A stretch of DNA of 64,000 nucleotides. Source: Desulfomonile tiedjei DSM 6799 (GTDB lineage Bacteria; Desulfobacterota; Desulfomonilia; Desulfomonilales; Desulfomonilaceae). Of this stretch, positions 1 through 8,501 are shown one piece after another. Position 1 is the stretch's first letter. The number at the start of each line of letters is the position of its first letter. The stretch is taken from positions 124,001 to 188,000 of the forward strand of contig NC_018025.1 in assembly GCF_000266945.1 (NCBI RefSeq), written 5' to 3'. The position numbers and the translations under genes are program-made. The notes under the pieces are model-generated. The model saw only the letters and a program-made list of their open reading frames with translations. It searched no databases and was not told the DNA's origin.

Positions 1-1632
1 AATGATTATCCCCAGTATTAATGCCGTTTTTCGACCATAGCCATGCATGAAGAATTTCAACGACCACATGAAACCGTTTGCCACGAGGGTTCCCACGCGA
101 TCCAGATAGTTGAGAGGCATCAGAATTATCTTGAGCGCTCCCCTCGGCTCTTCTTCATTGCGCATCCAGCGGGAAGCGAGCATCGGCACAACGGTAAATG
201 CATCGAACAGGGACATGAACACAGCGCAGGAGATAATAAATGCGACTGGAGCAAAAAGTGTCCCAACCTCGCCCTTGAGGAGGAGAATCGGCATAAACAC
301 CGCTGCTGTCGTAAGTGTAGCCATGAAAGCAGCCATGCCCACTTCTCTCGTACCATCCACGCACGCTCGGATGATGTTCTTCCCTTCCTCATAACGATGA
401 CGGTGAATATTTTCCAGCACCACAATGGCATCGTCCACCACGAGTCCGATGGACAAGGCAAGTCCCGCTAGAGACAGTACGTTGATCGAGTACCCGAATG
501 CATACATCCCGATGAACGTTCCGATAATGGAAACAGGTATGGACGTTGCCACTATGAAGATGCTTCTCCATTTCTTGAGGAACAGGAAAAGCACCAATAA
601 AACAAGAATGACAGCTTCAATGAGGCTATATGTGACTATTCGGACCGCGTCTCGAATATAGGTGCTCTGATCGTACAATTTTTCGAATTTGACTCCGAGA
701 GGCCCATATTCCTTGTTCATCAGGGCTATTTCACGATTAACCAGATCGATGGTATTGACGATATTTGCGCCCACTTGATTAAAAACGCTGAAGCTGATTC
801 CGGTTACTCCATTGATGCGGCAATAGGAATCCGGCCGCTCATAGAGATCTTCGATGATCGCAACATCCTGGAGATGAATGATAGGCTCGCCCGGTTTTGA
901 AATGATGACTTTACGGAATTGCTCTGCCGTAAGCAGTTCGCCGACGGTACGAACCGTCCATTCACGTGTTCCTTCAATGAAGTAGCCGCCGCTCCTGTTC
1001 AGGTTGGTGCGATCGATAAAGTTCTTTATGTCCGATACAGTGAGTTGTCGGGCTTTCAACCGTTCGGCATCAAACGTGATGCGCATTTCGCGATTGCGGT
1101 TTCCGTCGAACTGACAGTCCCCTACGCCTTCAATTCGCTTGATACGCGGGGCAATCTCGCGGTCAGCCCACGTAGACATGGTTACGATGTCTACGTTCCC
1201 GGTGAGCGAAAACTGATAGACCGGCAGACTCACGCGTTCGGAAGCTTTGAAAATCTGAGGCTTCTGAACAGCAGACGGAAGGTCGGTTACCCGATCGAGA
1301 TTCCGTTGCAACTCTGCTGCTGCAAGATCCAGATTTGTTCCCGGCTTGAAATTGAGAATAATGAATGATTGACCGTACGGAGAAAAGCTATGTGAATAAA
1401 GCAGATTGGAGACGCCACTTAGATTGTCCTCGAAACGAGTCGTTATTTCGCCTTCGATTTCTTCGGGAGCCGCTCCCGGGAATTTGGTCGCAACCACCAG
1501 AACCGGCTGTTCGGTATCGGGTTTTAGCTCGACAACCAAGAAGGTCAAGCATACGTACCCGAAAACCAAAACGAGCAGCACTCGAACGATAACGGTTATG
1601 GGAAACCTTACGGACGCTTCGGCAATATTCAT
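1..1632 (-). CDS. RND-family efflux transporter, inner-membrane subunit (3' end outside window)
   Basis: Reading the minus strand from an ATG at 1632 gives 544 codons open to the window edge. The product starts with a short cytoplasmic tail and a first membrane helix ('PITVIVRVLLVLVFGYV'), then a periplasmic porter-like domain, then a run of helices. The helix-4 motif 'GLVVDDAIVVLEN' carries the paired aspartates that relay protons in AcrB/MexB-type pumps. An SD-like GAGAGG precedes the ATG. The family exports drugs, metals or lipophilic compounds by proton antiport with a periplasmic adaptor and an outer-membrane channel, but neither partner gene is visible here, so the substrate is unknown. 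The ends 'KPDTEQPVLVVATKFPG' and 'PGAAPEEIE' suit the AcrB/HAE-type branch. The gene is divergent from the isomerase at 1867. About half of a normal ~1,030-residue protein is present. Confidence 0.93.
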   Translation of the reverse strand, partial: MNIAEASVRFPITVIVRVLLVLVFGYVCLTFLVVELKPDTEQPVLVVATKFPGAAPEEIEGEITTRFEDNLSGVSNLLYSHSFSPYGQSFIILNFKPGTNLDLAAAELQRNLDRVTDLPSAVQKPQIFKASERVSLPVYQFSLTGNVDIVTMSTWADREIAPRIKRIEGVGDCQFDGNRNREMRITFDAERLKARQLTVSDIKNFIDRTNLNRSGGYFIEGTREWTVRTVGELLTAEQFRKVIISKPGEPIIHLQDVAIIEDLYERPDSYCRINGVTGISFSVFNQVGANIVNTIDLVNREIALMNKEYGPLGVKFEKLYDQSTYIRDAVRIVTYSLIEAVILVLLVLFLFLKKWRSIFIVATSIPVSIIGTFIGMYAFGYSINVLSLAGLALSIGLVVDDAIVVLENIHRHRYEEGKNIIRACVDGTREVGMAAFMATLTTAAVFMPILLLKGEVGTLFAPVAFIISCAVFMSLFDAFTVVPMLASRWMRNEEEPRGALKIILMPLNYLDRVGTLVANGFMWSLKFFMHGYGRKTALILGIII

Positions 1633-1866
1633 GGGGAACCTCTCACGGGAACAATGATACCGCATTGACAGCTCTTGCAAAAGAGATTCAGCGGCTTGCC
1701 CGTTCGTGCTTTTGGCTGCTTTCCTGATGCTGAGTATTCATGATTTCTCGAATGCTTCTTGCCAGACCGGGAGCAAGATGATAATGAACCTTGAAACAGC
1801 AAGAACATGAGGGATTCCGGGCCACACATTGTGTAGTGCCCTATCGTGAAGAAGTGTAGGCAGATA

Positions 1867-2481
1867 ATGGAAAAGAGTGTGTGTAAATCGAAAGAATGGG
1901 CCGCTCATGTACAAGCAGGTTCGGACCATGCCGAAAGATACATTGACCGGCTGATTTCGGTCTTGCAGAGCATCGACCGGGAAGCAATCGGACGCATCAT
2001 AGAGTTATTTCTTCAGGCACGAGCTCGAGGTAGCACGATCTTCTTTCTCGGAAATGGCGGGAGCGCTGCCACAGCCGCACATTTTGCGAACGATCTTGGA
2101 TTCGGCGCTTCTCCGGAAGGCAAGACTCCATTCCGTGCCCTTTGTCTTGCCTCCAATCCAGCGTTTCTTACCTGCCTCGCGAACGATATCGGATACGAAA
2201 ATATCTTTTCATGGCAACTCCGTAATCTCATGCGGCCGGGAGATATCGTGGTCGGCATTTCCGCAAGCGGAAATTCACCCAACGTAGTGAATGCCCTCCT
2301 CTATGCTGCAGAAAACAATGGAATTCCTGTGGCTTTTACCGGATTCGACGGTGGTCGCATAAAGCATATTGCACATTATTGTGTTCATTTTGTAACGAAC
2401 AAGGGTGAGTACGGCCCTGTAGAAGATGCTCACATGGTCCTGGATCACCTTATTGCAAGTTATCTGGCCCATGTGGACTAG
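1867..2481 (+). CDS. SIS-domain phosphosugar isomerase, GmhA/DiaA-like
   Basis: A 204-residue single SIS domain protein. 'GNGGSAATAAHFANDL' is the phosphosugar-binding signature of sedoheptulose-7-phosphate isomerase (GmhA), followed by 'SASGNSPNVVNAL' and the C-terminal 'VEDAHMVLDHLIASYL', which matches the metal/active-site helix of that family. GmhA makes D-glycero-heptose-7-phosphate, a precursor of the LPS core; the close relative DiaA instead binds DnaA. No other heptose genes are adjacent, so the role in heptose synthesis is inferred from the family. I chose the ATG at 1867 because AGG lies a usable distance before it; an in-frame GTG at 1846 would add seven residues but lacks a ribosome site. 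It is transcribed away from the efflux gene, with about 230 bases between the two starts. Confidence 0.85.
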   Translation: MEKSVCKSKEWAAHVQAGSDHAERYIDRLISVLQSIDREAIGRIIELFLQARARGSTIFFLGNGGSAATAAHFANDLGFGASPEGKTPFRALCLASNPAFLTCLANDIGYENIFSWQLRNLMRPGDIVVGISASGNSPNVVNALLYAAENNGIPVAFTGFDGGRIKHIAHYCVHFVTNKGEYGPVEDAHMVLDHLIASYLAHVD

Positions 2482-2511
2482 CAGGAAAAGAATATCGGGG
2501 AGGAACTTCTT

Positions 2512-2720
2512 GTAATCCCGCCTTTGGCGGGACTCTCCGAACCTCCGGCGCTAACTTTGTTCCAATCTCTTACGTCCCTATGGGACGAAAGGAAATAGCC
2601 CGGTAATTCATTGCCGGGACTCCTGTGAATCAGCCGTCCCTCTGGGACTCACGAATCCTTATAATTGCTCAGGTAACCGGCGATGAATCGCCGGCCTATT
2701 ATCAGATGTTCCTCCGGAAC
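2512..2720. repeat. Array of short palindromes (intergenic)
   Basis: Six small perfect or near-perfect palindromes sit one after another: CCCGCCTTTGGCGGG, GTCCCTATGGGAC, CCCGGTAATTCATTGCCGGG, GTCCCTCTGGGAC, CCGGCGATGAATCGCCGG and GTTCCTCCGGAAC. The same style of array recurs at 40957-41167 and 48520-48780. No reading frame of note covers it. It fills most of the gap between the isomerase and the membrane protein. Confidence 0.75.
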
Positions 2721-2815
2721 AAAAGATAAATGAGCTTAAGTTAACGCTTGTGCCCTGAACCCCTCCTCAAAAACTTTGGGCACTCGCCGGAACCCGAATC
2801 TCCTTCTGGTCAGAA

Positions 2816-4312
2816 ATGTCATTCTCTGGAAATAGCATCACCAACTCTCTCCAAAATAGCCGTACAACTTTTCTGATCGTTTTCGGCTGCTGTATAGCCG
2901 TAATTATCCCTTTTGCGATTGTGGATTTCCCACCCATAACCGATCTGCCTCAACAATCTGCTCAGATTCGACTATTTCTCGAGACAATCCACGATGACGG
3001 TGGGGGACCGTATCGCATTCAGTGGTTCACTCCGTACAGCCTCTCATATTTGCTCCTTGGTGGAAGTTGGATGGTTTTCGGCCCACATGACGCAGGACGA
3101 GTGGGAATGGCCCTGATCGGCGTTCTCTGGATTCTTGCATTTTGGTGGGTTGCAAGGAAGAGAAACAGGCCGGAATCCTCGGCAATTTTAGCTGGGGTGT
3201 TCTTTTTCAATCATATTGTGTACTGGGGTTTTTATAGCTTTGCAGTTGGCTGGCCCATTTTTTTGCTCTGGTTTCAAGCTGTATCGGATTCGGACGATGA
3301 AAGACTTTCGTGGAAGTCGTTCGCAACGTTTTCCACGTTGGGATTGCTCCTTTACCTGAGCCATGTGCTCTGGCTCCTGGCTGGAGTCGCATGGTTTGTG
3401 CTCCATGGAGTATGCATCCGTCGTTCGATTCGAACACTGATACACGGAATCGCATACTTGGGCCCGCTCGTAATTGCGGTAATTCTCTGGTATCCACTCC
3501 TTGCAGGTTCCACAATGGCTACGCCTCCCTTGTGGGCCACAGATCCCTTATCCAGAATCAGTTTTTCATGGTTGGCAGATGCTGCGCTCGGGGGGTTGGA
3601 GGGAAATGCTGAGGCCATTATCCTCGTTTTCTGTCTCGTGTGGCTCGTTCTATCGGCCCGGCGCACCTGGTCCGAATTTGCTGCGGAAACAGACGCTGAA
3701 ATGCTCCTATGTGCCGGAATGTTCCTGGTGTTCGCATTGATACTCCCAGACAAATTCATGAACACCATACGTTTCGGTCAACGGTGGGTTCCGCCTGCAA
3801 CAATCCTGCTCCTGGGAGCCATGCCGGGCCCCCGATATAAGCCTGGTTACCTCAGAGCTGCAGCTCTCGCAGTGCTTGCAGGATTTGCCATATACGTCGC
3901 TTCAGCGTGGTTTGCATTCGAACGCACCGAATTGACGGGACTCAGAGCTGCACTGGAGAATCTTCCCCAGTCACCGAAAACCCTCGGCCTGAGCTTTCCC
4001 CAGAAGAGTGAAATCGTACGAGGATATCCTTTCATCCAGATGTTTGCTTATTCCCAGGTGCTGAAGGGAGGGTTGCTGAACTTTTCCTTTGCCGAGTTTT
4101 CGCCCTGCCTCGTTGTATACAAGACGCAATTTCAACGATCCTGGACAGGCGGACTGGAATGGTTTCCCGGCCGGTTGCGTGAATCAGATTTGGAATGGTT
4201 CGATCATATAATCGTGAATGGGCCCGATCGGGTACATTCTCTCCTGATGAGCAAGCTTCCGGTCCAGCCCGTAACGAAAGAAGGTACCTGGAGACTCTAC
4301 CGGATCAATTGA
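2816..4312 (+). CDS. Polytopic membrane protein, possibly GT-C-like
   Basis: A 498-residue protein with roughly ten hydrophobic helices and no recognised catalytic family signature. After the first helix comes 'VDFPPITDLPQQ', an acidic, proline-rich first loop of the kind found in membrane (GT-C fold) glycosyltransferases and related uncharacterised proteins. The last ~110 residues form a soluble, probably periplasmic, domain containing 'FSFAEFSPCLVVY' and ending in 'GTWRLYRIN'. These traits suggest a lipid-linked sugar transferase or a relative, but I cannot identify the substrate and the assignment is weak. The ATG at 2816 has only a poor ribosome site. It stands alone between repeat-rich gaps. 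Confidence 0.75.
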   Translation: MSFSGNSITNSLQNSRTTFLIVFGCCIAVIIPFAIVDFPPITDLPQQSAQIRLFLETIHDDGGGPYRIQWFTPYSLSYLLLGGSWMVFGPHDAGRVGMALIGVLWILAFWWVARKRNRPESSAILAGVFFFNHIVYWGFYSFAVGWPIFLLWFQAVSDSDDERLSWKSFATFSTLGLLLYLSHVLWLLAGVAWFVLHGVCIRRSIRTLIHGIAYLGPLVIAVILWYPLLAGSTMATPPLWATDPLSRISFSWLADAALGGLEGNAEAIILVFCLVWLVLSARRTWSEFAAETDAEMLLCAGMFLVFALILPDKFMNTIRFGQRWVPPATILLLGAMPGPRYKPGYLRAAALAVLAGFAIYVASAWFAFERTELTGLRAALENLPQSPKTLGLSFPQKSEIVRGYPFIQMFAYSQVLKGGLLNFSFAEFSPCLVVYKTQFQRSWTGGLEWFPGRLRESDLEWFDHIIVNGPDRVHSLLMSKLPVQPVTKEGTWRLYRIN

Positions 4313-4346
4313 GTTCCATTAGCAAGTGTCCGCAAACGTGCAATAC

Positions 4347-4640
4347 CGTTTCGCAGTTGTGCACATAAAATAGCGAAGGCTGGAGTGTCCGGAGCGGAGT
4401 GATTATACCGATTCTCGAAAGTAATCACGGATTGTGAAGAGCAGTTCCCAGCAATTGGTAGCGCCGGCCTCCGTGCCGGCGAACAATTCACCAAACAAAT
4501 CAATAAGTTCTCGCCGGCAGGGACGCCGGCGCTACTGATTCTTCTCATTGCAGGCATTGGATTTCGTCAAGACTTTCGATAACCGCTATAGACGGCTCTG
4601 CGTCGTCCGGAGCGAGGAAACTCCAGCCTCCCAGATTTTG
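4347..4640 (-). repeat. Copy of a ~110-bp dispersed repeat, interrupted by a MITE
   Basis: The flanks at 4347-4403 and 4591-4640 are together the reverse complement of 45421-45530. They share the string GCAGTTGTGCACATAA, then GCGGAGTGATTA, then GACGGC, GCGTCGTCCGG and CCAGCCTCCCA in the same order. The copy here is split at GTGATTA/GACGG by the 183-bp element at 4406-4588. A third, more decayed copy is at 37731-37780. No protein is encoded. Confidence 0.7.
4406..4588. mobile_element. 183-bp MITE-like element with 16-bp terminal inverted repeats and TA target duplication
   Basis: The left end TACCGATTCTCGAAAG and the complement of the right end TAGCGGTTATCGAAAG match at 13 of 16 positions. 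TA at 4404-4405 and at 4589-4590 flanks the element, and the intact related repeat at 45421-45530 has a single TA at this point. A TA duplication is typical of Tc1/mariner and IS630-type transposases. The element has no reading frame, so it would need a transposase in trans. It carries one copy of the paired REP-like palindromes seen elsewhere in the window. Confidence 0.75.
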
Positions 4641-4675
4641 GAAGAAAAGTGAATCGGTATAAGTGATGAAAATTC

Positions 4676-4706
4676 AGGGAACCTTCTCTTTGCGGTAAGG
4701 TTCCCT
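4676..4706 (-). terminator. Perfect 10-bp-arm hairpin, likely terminator of the small Cys-rich gene
   Basis: The arms AGGGAACCTT and AAGGTTCCCT pair perfectly around an 11-base loop. On the minus strand the stem lies about 65 bases after the stop of the gene at 4771-4887 and is followed by a short GAATTTT stretch, so it may end that transcript. Confidence 0.55.
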
Positions 4707-4770
4707 TATTTACAGCTATATATGAATCTTTTCTAAGGGGTGTATGGGCGATGTCCCTTAATTTGCCGGG

Positions 4771-4887
4771 TTACTTACAGGAGGAACAATCTTCTACCAT
4801 CTGTCCGCCGGATATGGGACATTCCGATTCATCAGTCATTCGGTAACAAATACCGTTGATGCAACAGCATTTTTTGGACTTTTTCAT
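4771..4887 (-). CDS. 38-residue cysteine-rich small protein
   Basis: A very short gene. Its ATG at 4887 is preceded by a textbook GGAGG six bases upstream, and the frame ends at TAA 4771. The product has seven cysteines in 38 residues: a lysine-rich start, a CCC run at 7-9, Cys14, Cys23 and a C-x2-C pair at 34 and 37. Such a pattern suits metal binding or disulfide cross-linking. I recognise no family. The strong ribosome site, the dense cysteine pattern and a downstream hairpin argue that it is real. It is divergent from the Sel1-repeat gene at 5074, with about 190 bases between the two starts. Confidence 0.65.
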   Translation of the reverse strand: MKKSKKCCCINGICYRMTDESECPISGGQMVEDCSSCK

Positions 4888-5073
4888 GATGACCTCCGTC
4901 AGATAGTACACGTACATAAAATATGGTGAGCATCGAATCACGAGTCAAATCGAGGATAGCGGTTGACACTGAGGCGCACATGATCGATTTTTATTCCAAC
5001 CTGATTCAGGCAACTATCTTTTCTATAAATTGTCCCAACCTGTGGACTCGAATATACATGTGTGAGGTAGACT

Positions 5074-5580
5074 ATGAAAAAGAACGCTGGACAGCTCTAC
5101 TCCTTATCGATACTTCGCTTGTTGTGTTCGGTCCTGTGCGCCCTAGGACTGCTGATTGCAATACCGAACTTGGGGTATTCCCAGACAAAACCAGCCGACA
5201 AACCGGAATCGGCCATCGATCAACTGAAAGATCTTGCAGAAAAAGGCAACGCAGAGGCCCAAACCAAACTCGCCGATCTCTACAGAGAAGGTGAGAAAGT
5301 CGCCAAGGATCTTCAGAAATCGGCAGAATATTACAAGAAGGCTGCGGACCAGGGATTTGCCGAGGCCCAGTACAAACTCGGCAAGCTGTACATGGAGGCA
5401 AAAGAGTTGGCGCAAAAACCCGATGAGGCTTTCGAGTGGATGAAGAAAGCCGCTGATCAGGGATTCACTGCTGCAAAACAGAAGATCGATGAACTCGCGG
5501 CGAAAACACGGGAATCTATGGAAGGAGTGGTTAAACCCACCAAACCGCCTGAACCGCCGGCCGATAAAAAAGGACAATAA
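5074..5580 (+). CDS. Secreted Sel1-repeat protein
   Basis: A 168-residue protein with an N-terminal signal peptide (hydrophobic core about residues 12-32, probable cleavage after 'NLGYSQ'), then two to three Sel1-type TPR repeats. The clearest are 'AEAQTKLADLYREGEKVAKD' and 'KKAADQGFAEAQYKLGKLYM', each with the A-x2-LG/A-x-LY pattern; a third, partial one begins 'MKKAADQGFTAAKQ'. The tail is rich in Lys and Pro ('KPTKPPEPPADKK'). Sel1 repeats bind proteins and often act in envelope or signalling complexes; the partner is unknown. GTGAGG stands upstream of the ATG at 5074. Confidence 0.85.
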   Translation: MKKNAGQLYSLSILRLLCSVLCALGLLIAIPNLGYSQTKPADKPESAIDQLKDLAEKGNAEAQTKLADLYREGEKVAKDLQKSAEYYKKAADQGFAEAQYKLGKLYMEAKELAQKPDEAFEWMKKAADQGFTAAKQKIDELAAKTRESMEGVVKPTKPPEPPADKKGQ

Positions 5581-5673
5581 CAGATCTTCTCGATCCTCCA
5601 GGGCGAAAGGGGAGCATCGAGCTGTCAATACGGCTGCACATGGCGCGGCTAACGTATGGCATTTCGTATACAC

Positions 5674-5801
5674 CAATTGTGAAAATTAGTGTCTGATTGA
5701 AGATTAGGGATATTGGTGGGTGCCGTGCCTCTGTGCCGGCACATATTTAATATAATCGATGATATCAATAGAATGGACCGGCAGGGAGACCGCCGGTCCC
5801 C
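5674..5801 (+). repeat. Paired REP-like element, copy 2 (full length)
   Basis: About 126 bp containing two imperfect palindromes: one around GTGCCTCTGTGCCGGCAC and one around GGACCGGCAGGGAGACCGCC, joined by an AT-rich spacer (ATATTTAATATAATCG...). It aligns almost end to end, in inverse orientation, with 14121-14246. It lies between the Sel1 gene and the convergent ankyrin gene. Confidence 0.8.
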
Positions 5802-5817
5802 TCTAGTATCTTGCCGG

Positions 5818-6570
5818 TTATTCGGCTCCATATGTTTTGAGGATCTTGACCACTTCCACATTTCCTGCCGACGAAGCCCACATGAGTGCAGTCCATCCGT
5901 TTCGATCTTTTGCGTGAATATCCGCTTTAGCGTTCAGAAGCTGCTTAACCACATCGGCATGTCCTTCTGCCGAGGCTACAATGAGAGCCGTAGCACCGTA
6001 CTGGTCCTTTGCTTCCAGATCTGCGCCCGCATCGACAACACTTTTCACGACTGCAACGTATCCTCTTCGGGCCGCACGCATGAGAGCCGTCCATCCATAG
6101 TCATCTTTGGCGTTTACGTCAGCCCCTTTTTGCAGGAGGAACCGCACTACCGATTCAAAACCACGTCGACACGCCTTCATCAGGGCAGTGGCTCCGTACT
6201 GATCGCGGTCTTCCAGCCCGTCTTCTTTATCCAACAGAATTTTGACAATCGCTTCCTGCCCTGTTGCCGCAGCCCACATCAGAGGCGTCCATCCGTTCTT
6301 GTCCTTGATGCGAACATCCGCATTGCTTTGGATGAGCAAATTCGCCACCCCTACCTGACCTTCTCTGCACGCCACAATCAGAGCAGTCCATCCCTCGGAA
6401 TCCCTTTCGTTCACATCTGTTCCGGCTTCTATCAGTTCACGCACTCTCTCTGTGTTACCTGTCATGGAAGCGTAGATTATTTTATTCTTCATGGGTGCGC
6501 CGCAATGGGGGCACGCCTCGGCGAGACTGGATACACCGTCTCCACACTCGTAACATGCTGTTAAAGCCAT
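5818..6570 (-). CDS. Zinc-ribbon ankyrin-repeat protein (short paralogue)
   Basis: A 250-residue protein. Residues 1-30 form a zinc ribbon with Cys6, Cys9, Cys20 and Cys23 ('CYECGDG...CPHCGAP'), and the rest is about six 33-residue ankyrin repeats with the usual 'GWTALM.AA..G' start. There is no signal peptide or membrane segment, so it is probably cytoplasmic and a protein-binding scaffold; the partner is unknown. I start it at the ATG at 6570, which has GGAGG in front; an in-frame TTG 18 bases earlier overlaps that ribosome site. The gene lies 23 bases after the longer paralogue at 6594-8018, so they are probably co-transcribed. Its last five repeats match those of the other two ankyrin proteins in order. 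Confidence 0.92.
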   Translation of the reverse strand: MALTACYECGDGVSSLAEACPHCGAPMKNKIIYASMTGNTERVRELIEAGTDVNERDSEGWTALIVACREGQVGVANLLIQSNADVRIKDKNGWTPLMWAAATGQEAIVKILLDKEDGLEDRDQYGATALMKACRRGFESVVRFLLQKGADVNAKDDYGWTALMRAARRGYVAVVKSVVDAGADLEAKDQYGATALIVASAEGHADVVKQLLNAKADIHAKDRNGWTALMWASSAGNVEVVKILKTYGAE

Positions 6571-6593
6571 GATATTTTCCTCCGTCAAGAGAA

Positions 6594-8018
6594 TTACTTA
6601 GCAGTATATTTTTCCAGGAGACTTATGATGTCCCTATTGCGAATGGAAGAAGCCCACATCATTGCGGTCCATCCATTTTTATCCCGAGCCTTAATGTCAG
6701 GATTTTTTTCCAGAATCAGTCGGACAGCTTCTCTGTGTCCCTCGCTTGCCGCCAATATAAGAGCGGTATTTCCGTCCTTGTCCGAAAGATTGGGATTAGC
6801 CCCCCGAGCCAAAAGCAATTTGACTACTCTCGAATGGCCGCCTCTAGCCGCGCGCATTAGAGCCGTTCCCCCATCTGCATCCACAGCATTCACATCTGCT
6901 CCCTTGTCCAGAAGAAAACCGGCGACTTCAGTAAATCCGCGCCTACTCGCTTTCATGATGGCGGTAGCCCCGAATCTGTCCTGATAATTAATGTCGGCAC
7001 CGTATTTGAGAAGAAGTGCGGCTACATTGTCGTATCCGAGAGATGCAGCCCAGATCAGAGGCGTCCACCCTGTTGCATCGGGGAAGTCCGGATCTGCTCC
7101 TGCTTCCAACAATAGCTGAACCACTCCGACATGACCTTCTCGTGCTGCCAAAACGAGCGAGCACAGCCCTTCTGCATCTTTGGCATTGACGTCCGCTCCG
7201 TGTTCCAAGAGCGTTTTCACAGTCCCGACATGGCCCATGAGAGCGGCCCTCATGAGAGCGGTAACACCGTCAGCATTTGCTGAATCGGTATCCATGCCAT
7301 GTCTCAGAAGGATTTCTACAATTTCGCGATGTCCTCCAGCCGCCGCCCATCGCAATGCTCTCGGATCGATCTCAGCGCCTTTCTCCAGCAAAAGTCTTAC
7401 TATCCCTGCATTTCCGGCTTTTGCAGCTTTGAAGATCGCTGACTCATTCTTATTGTCTTTGGCATTGACATCCGCTCCATGCCTCAGAAGAATTTCTGCG
7501 AAATCGATATGATTCCTCGAACAGGCTTCTATCAGCGGAGTTCTTCCGGTTTCGTTTGCGGTGTTGACATTCGCTCCGTACTTGATCAGCAATTCGGCGA
7601 TATCCGAGTGTCCCTGAGCTGCCGCCCATATGAGCGCTTGATCGCTATCTTCTTTCGCAGTCACGCTTGCGCCTGCATCGAGGAGAATCCTTATAACCTC
7701 CGGATTGCCGGTTGAGACTGCCCACATGAGCGCAGAAGCACCGGATTCGTCTGCAATCTGAAATTCTGCTCCAGACTTGAGCAGCACTTCGAGAATGGAG
7801 ACGTTTCCGAGTTCGGCAGCTTTCATGAGCGGAGTGCAGCCTGCTCTGTCTTTTGTATTAACGTTAGCTCCTCTCTTGATCAGGTCCTGAAGAGCTTCGA
7901 TATCTCCGCATTCCACAATCTTGATCAGCTTATTTTCCATGGGTGCGCCGCAATGGGGGCAAGCTTTCGCAAGACTGGACACTTTGCCGTCGCATTCATA
8001 GCAAATCATGAGAGCCAT
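6594..8018 (-). CDS. Zinc-ribbon ankyrin-repeat protein (long paralogue)
   Basis: A 474-residue protein with the same N-terminal zinc ribbon as its neighbour ('MICYECDGKVSSLAKACPHC', two C-x2-C pairs) followed by about thirteen ankyrin repeats. The ATG at 8018 follows a GAGAGGTGA ribosome site. It is the first gene of a likely two-gene unit with 5818-6570. Compared with that protein, it keeps the zinc ribbon and the C-terminal five-repeat block and has extra repeats between them, which suggests repeat expansion after gene duplication. The expected role is protein-protein binding; no enzymatic domain is present. Confidence 0.92.
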   Translation of the reverse strand: MALMICYECDGKVSSLAKACPHCGAPMENKLIKIVECGDIEALQDLIKRGANVNTKDRAGCTPLMKAAELGNVSILEVLLKSGAEFQIADESGASALMWAVSTGNPEVIRILLDAGASVTAKEDSDQALIWAAAQGHSDIAELLIKYGANVNTANETGRTPLIEACSRNHIDFAEILLRHGADVNAKDNKNESAIFKAAKAGNAGIVRLLLEKGAEIDPRALRWAAAGGHREIVEILLRHGMDTDSANADGVTALMRAALMGHVGTVKTLLEHGADVNAKDAEGLCSLVLAAREGHVGVVQLLLEAGADPDFPDATGWTPLIWAASLGYDNVAALLLKYGADINYQDRFGATAIMKASRRGFTEVAGFLLDKGADVNAVDADGGTALMRAARGGHSRVVKLLLARGANPNLSDKDGNTALILAASEGHREAVRLILEKNPDIKARDKNGWTAMMWASSIRNRDIISLLEKYTAK

Positions 8019-8501
8019 CGGTAATCACCTCTCCTGGGATCTGAACAAGAGATGCGCATGAGTTCACGGTTCGAATCGGCCGATTCCGGGGAGTAGCGGA
8101 GTAGCTCGGCAAGATCGCTCTTACCTGCTATTCAGTCTTCCCGAGAGATCCGCAAGTAAGTCGGCCTGCTGCAGGATACCGCTCGGCGCTCTCTGTCTAA
8201 AGTCGTAAGAAGCAATAGGCGTGCCAATGACAGGAAACGATTAAGTCCCAGAAAAGGAAGGATTGGAGATTCATGAGAGTAATGAGTCGTGAATTTGCTG
8301 TCGCACGACTGTAATAATTCCTGACAGAATGTAAAAGCCGGATTAAGCGATAAATGAGTGTGGGCCCTATCCCGATCTCCAGAAGTTATTCCCGGAGTGC
8401 TTTTTAAGCCGTGCAGACATTCGATCCGCATGAGTCCGGTCAGGTCGAATAAGCGGGCGGAAAGAACACTCCAGTGCCGGGATGATGTGAGCCCACTACG
8501 A
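8019..8501. other. 483-bp gap without a convincing gene
   Basis: Open frames here are short and show no family resemblance or ribosome site; the longest, on the minus strand at 8132-8518, has a composition unlike a folded protein. I see no strong hairpin or repeat. It separates the two zinc-ribbon ankyrin genes from the third paralogue. Confidence 0.5.

Noticed and set aside
2512-2720. Possible CRISPR array
   Set aside because: Units are unequal palindromes with no constant repeat and spacer lengths.
5713-6564. Long open frame antisense to the ankyrin gene
   Set aside because: Explained by codon bias of the real ankyrin gene on the other strand.
8061-8090. A TTCGAATC stretch like a tRNA T-arm
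   Set aside because: No acceptor or anticodon arms could be formed around it.
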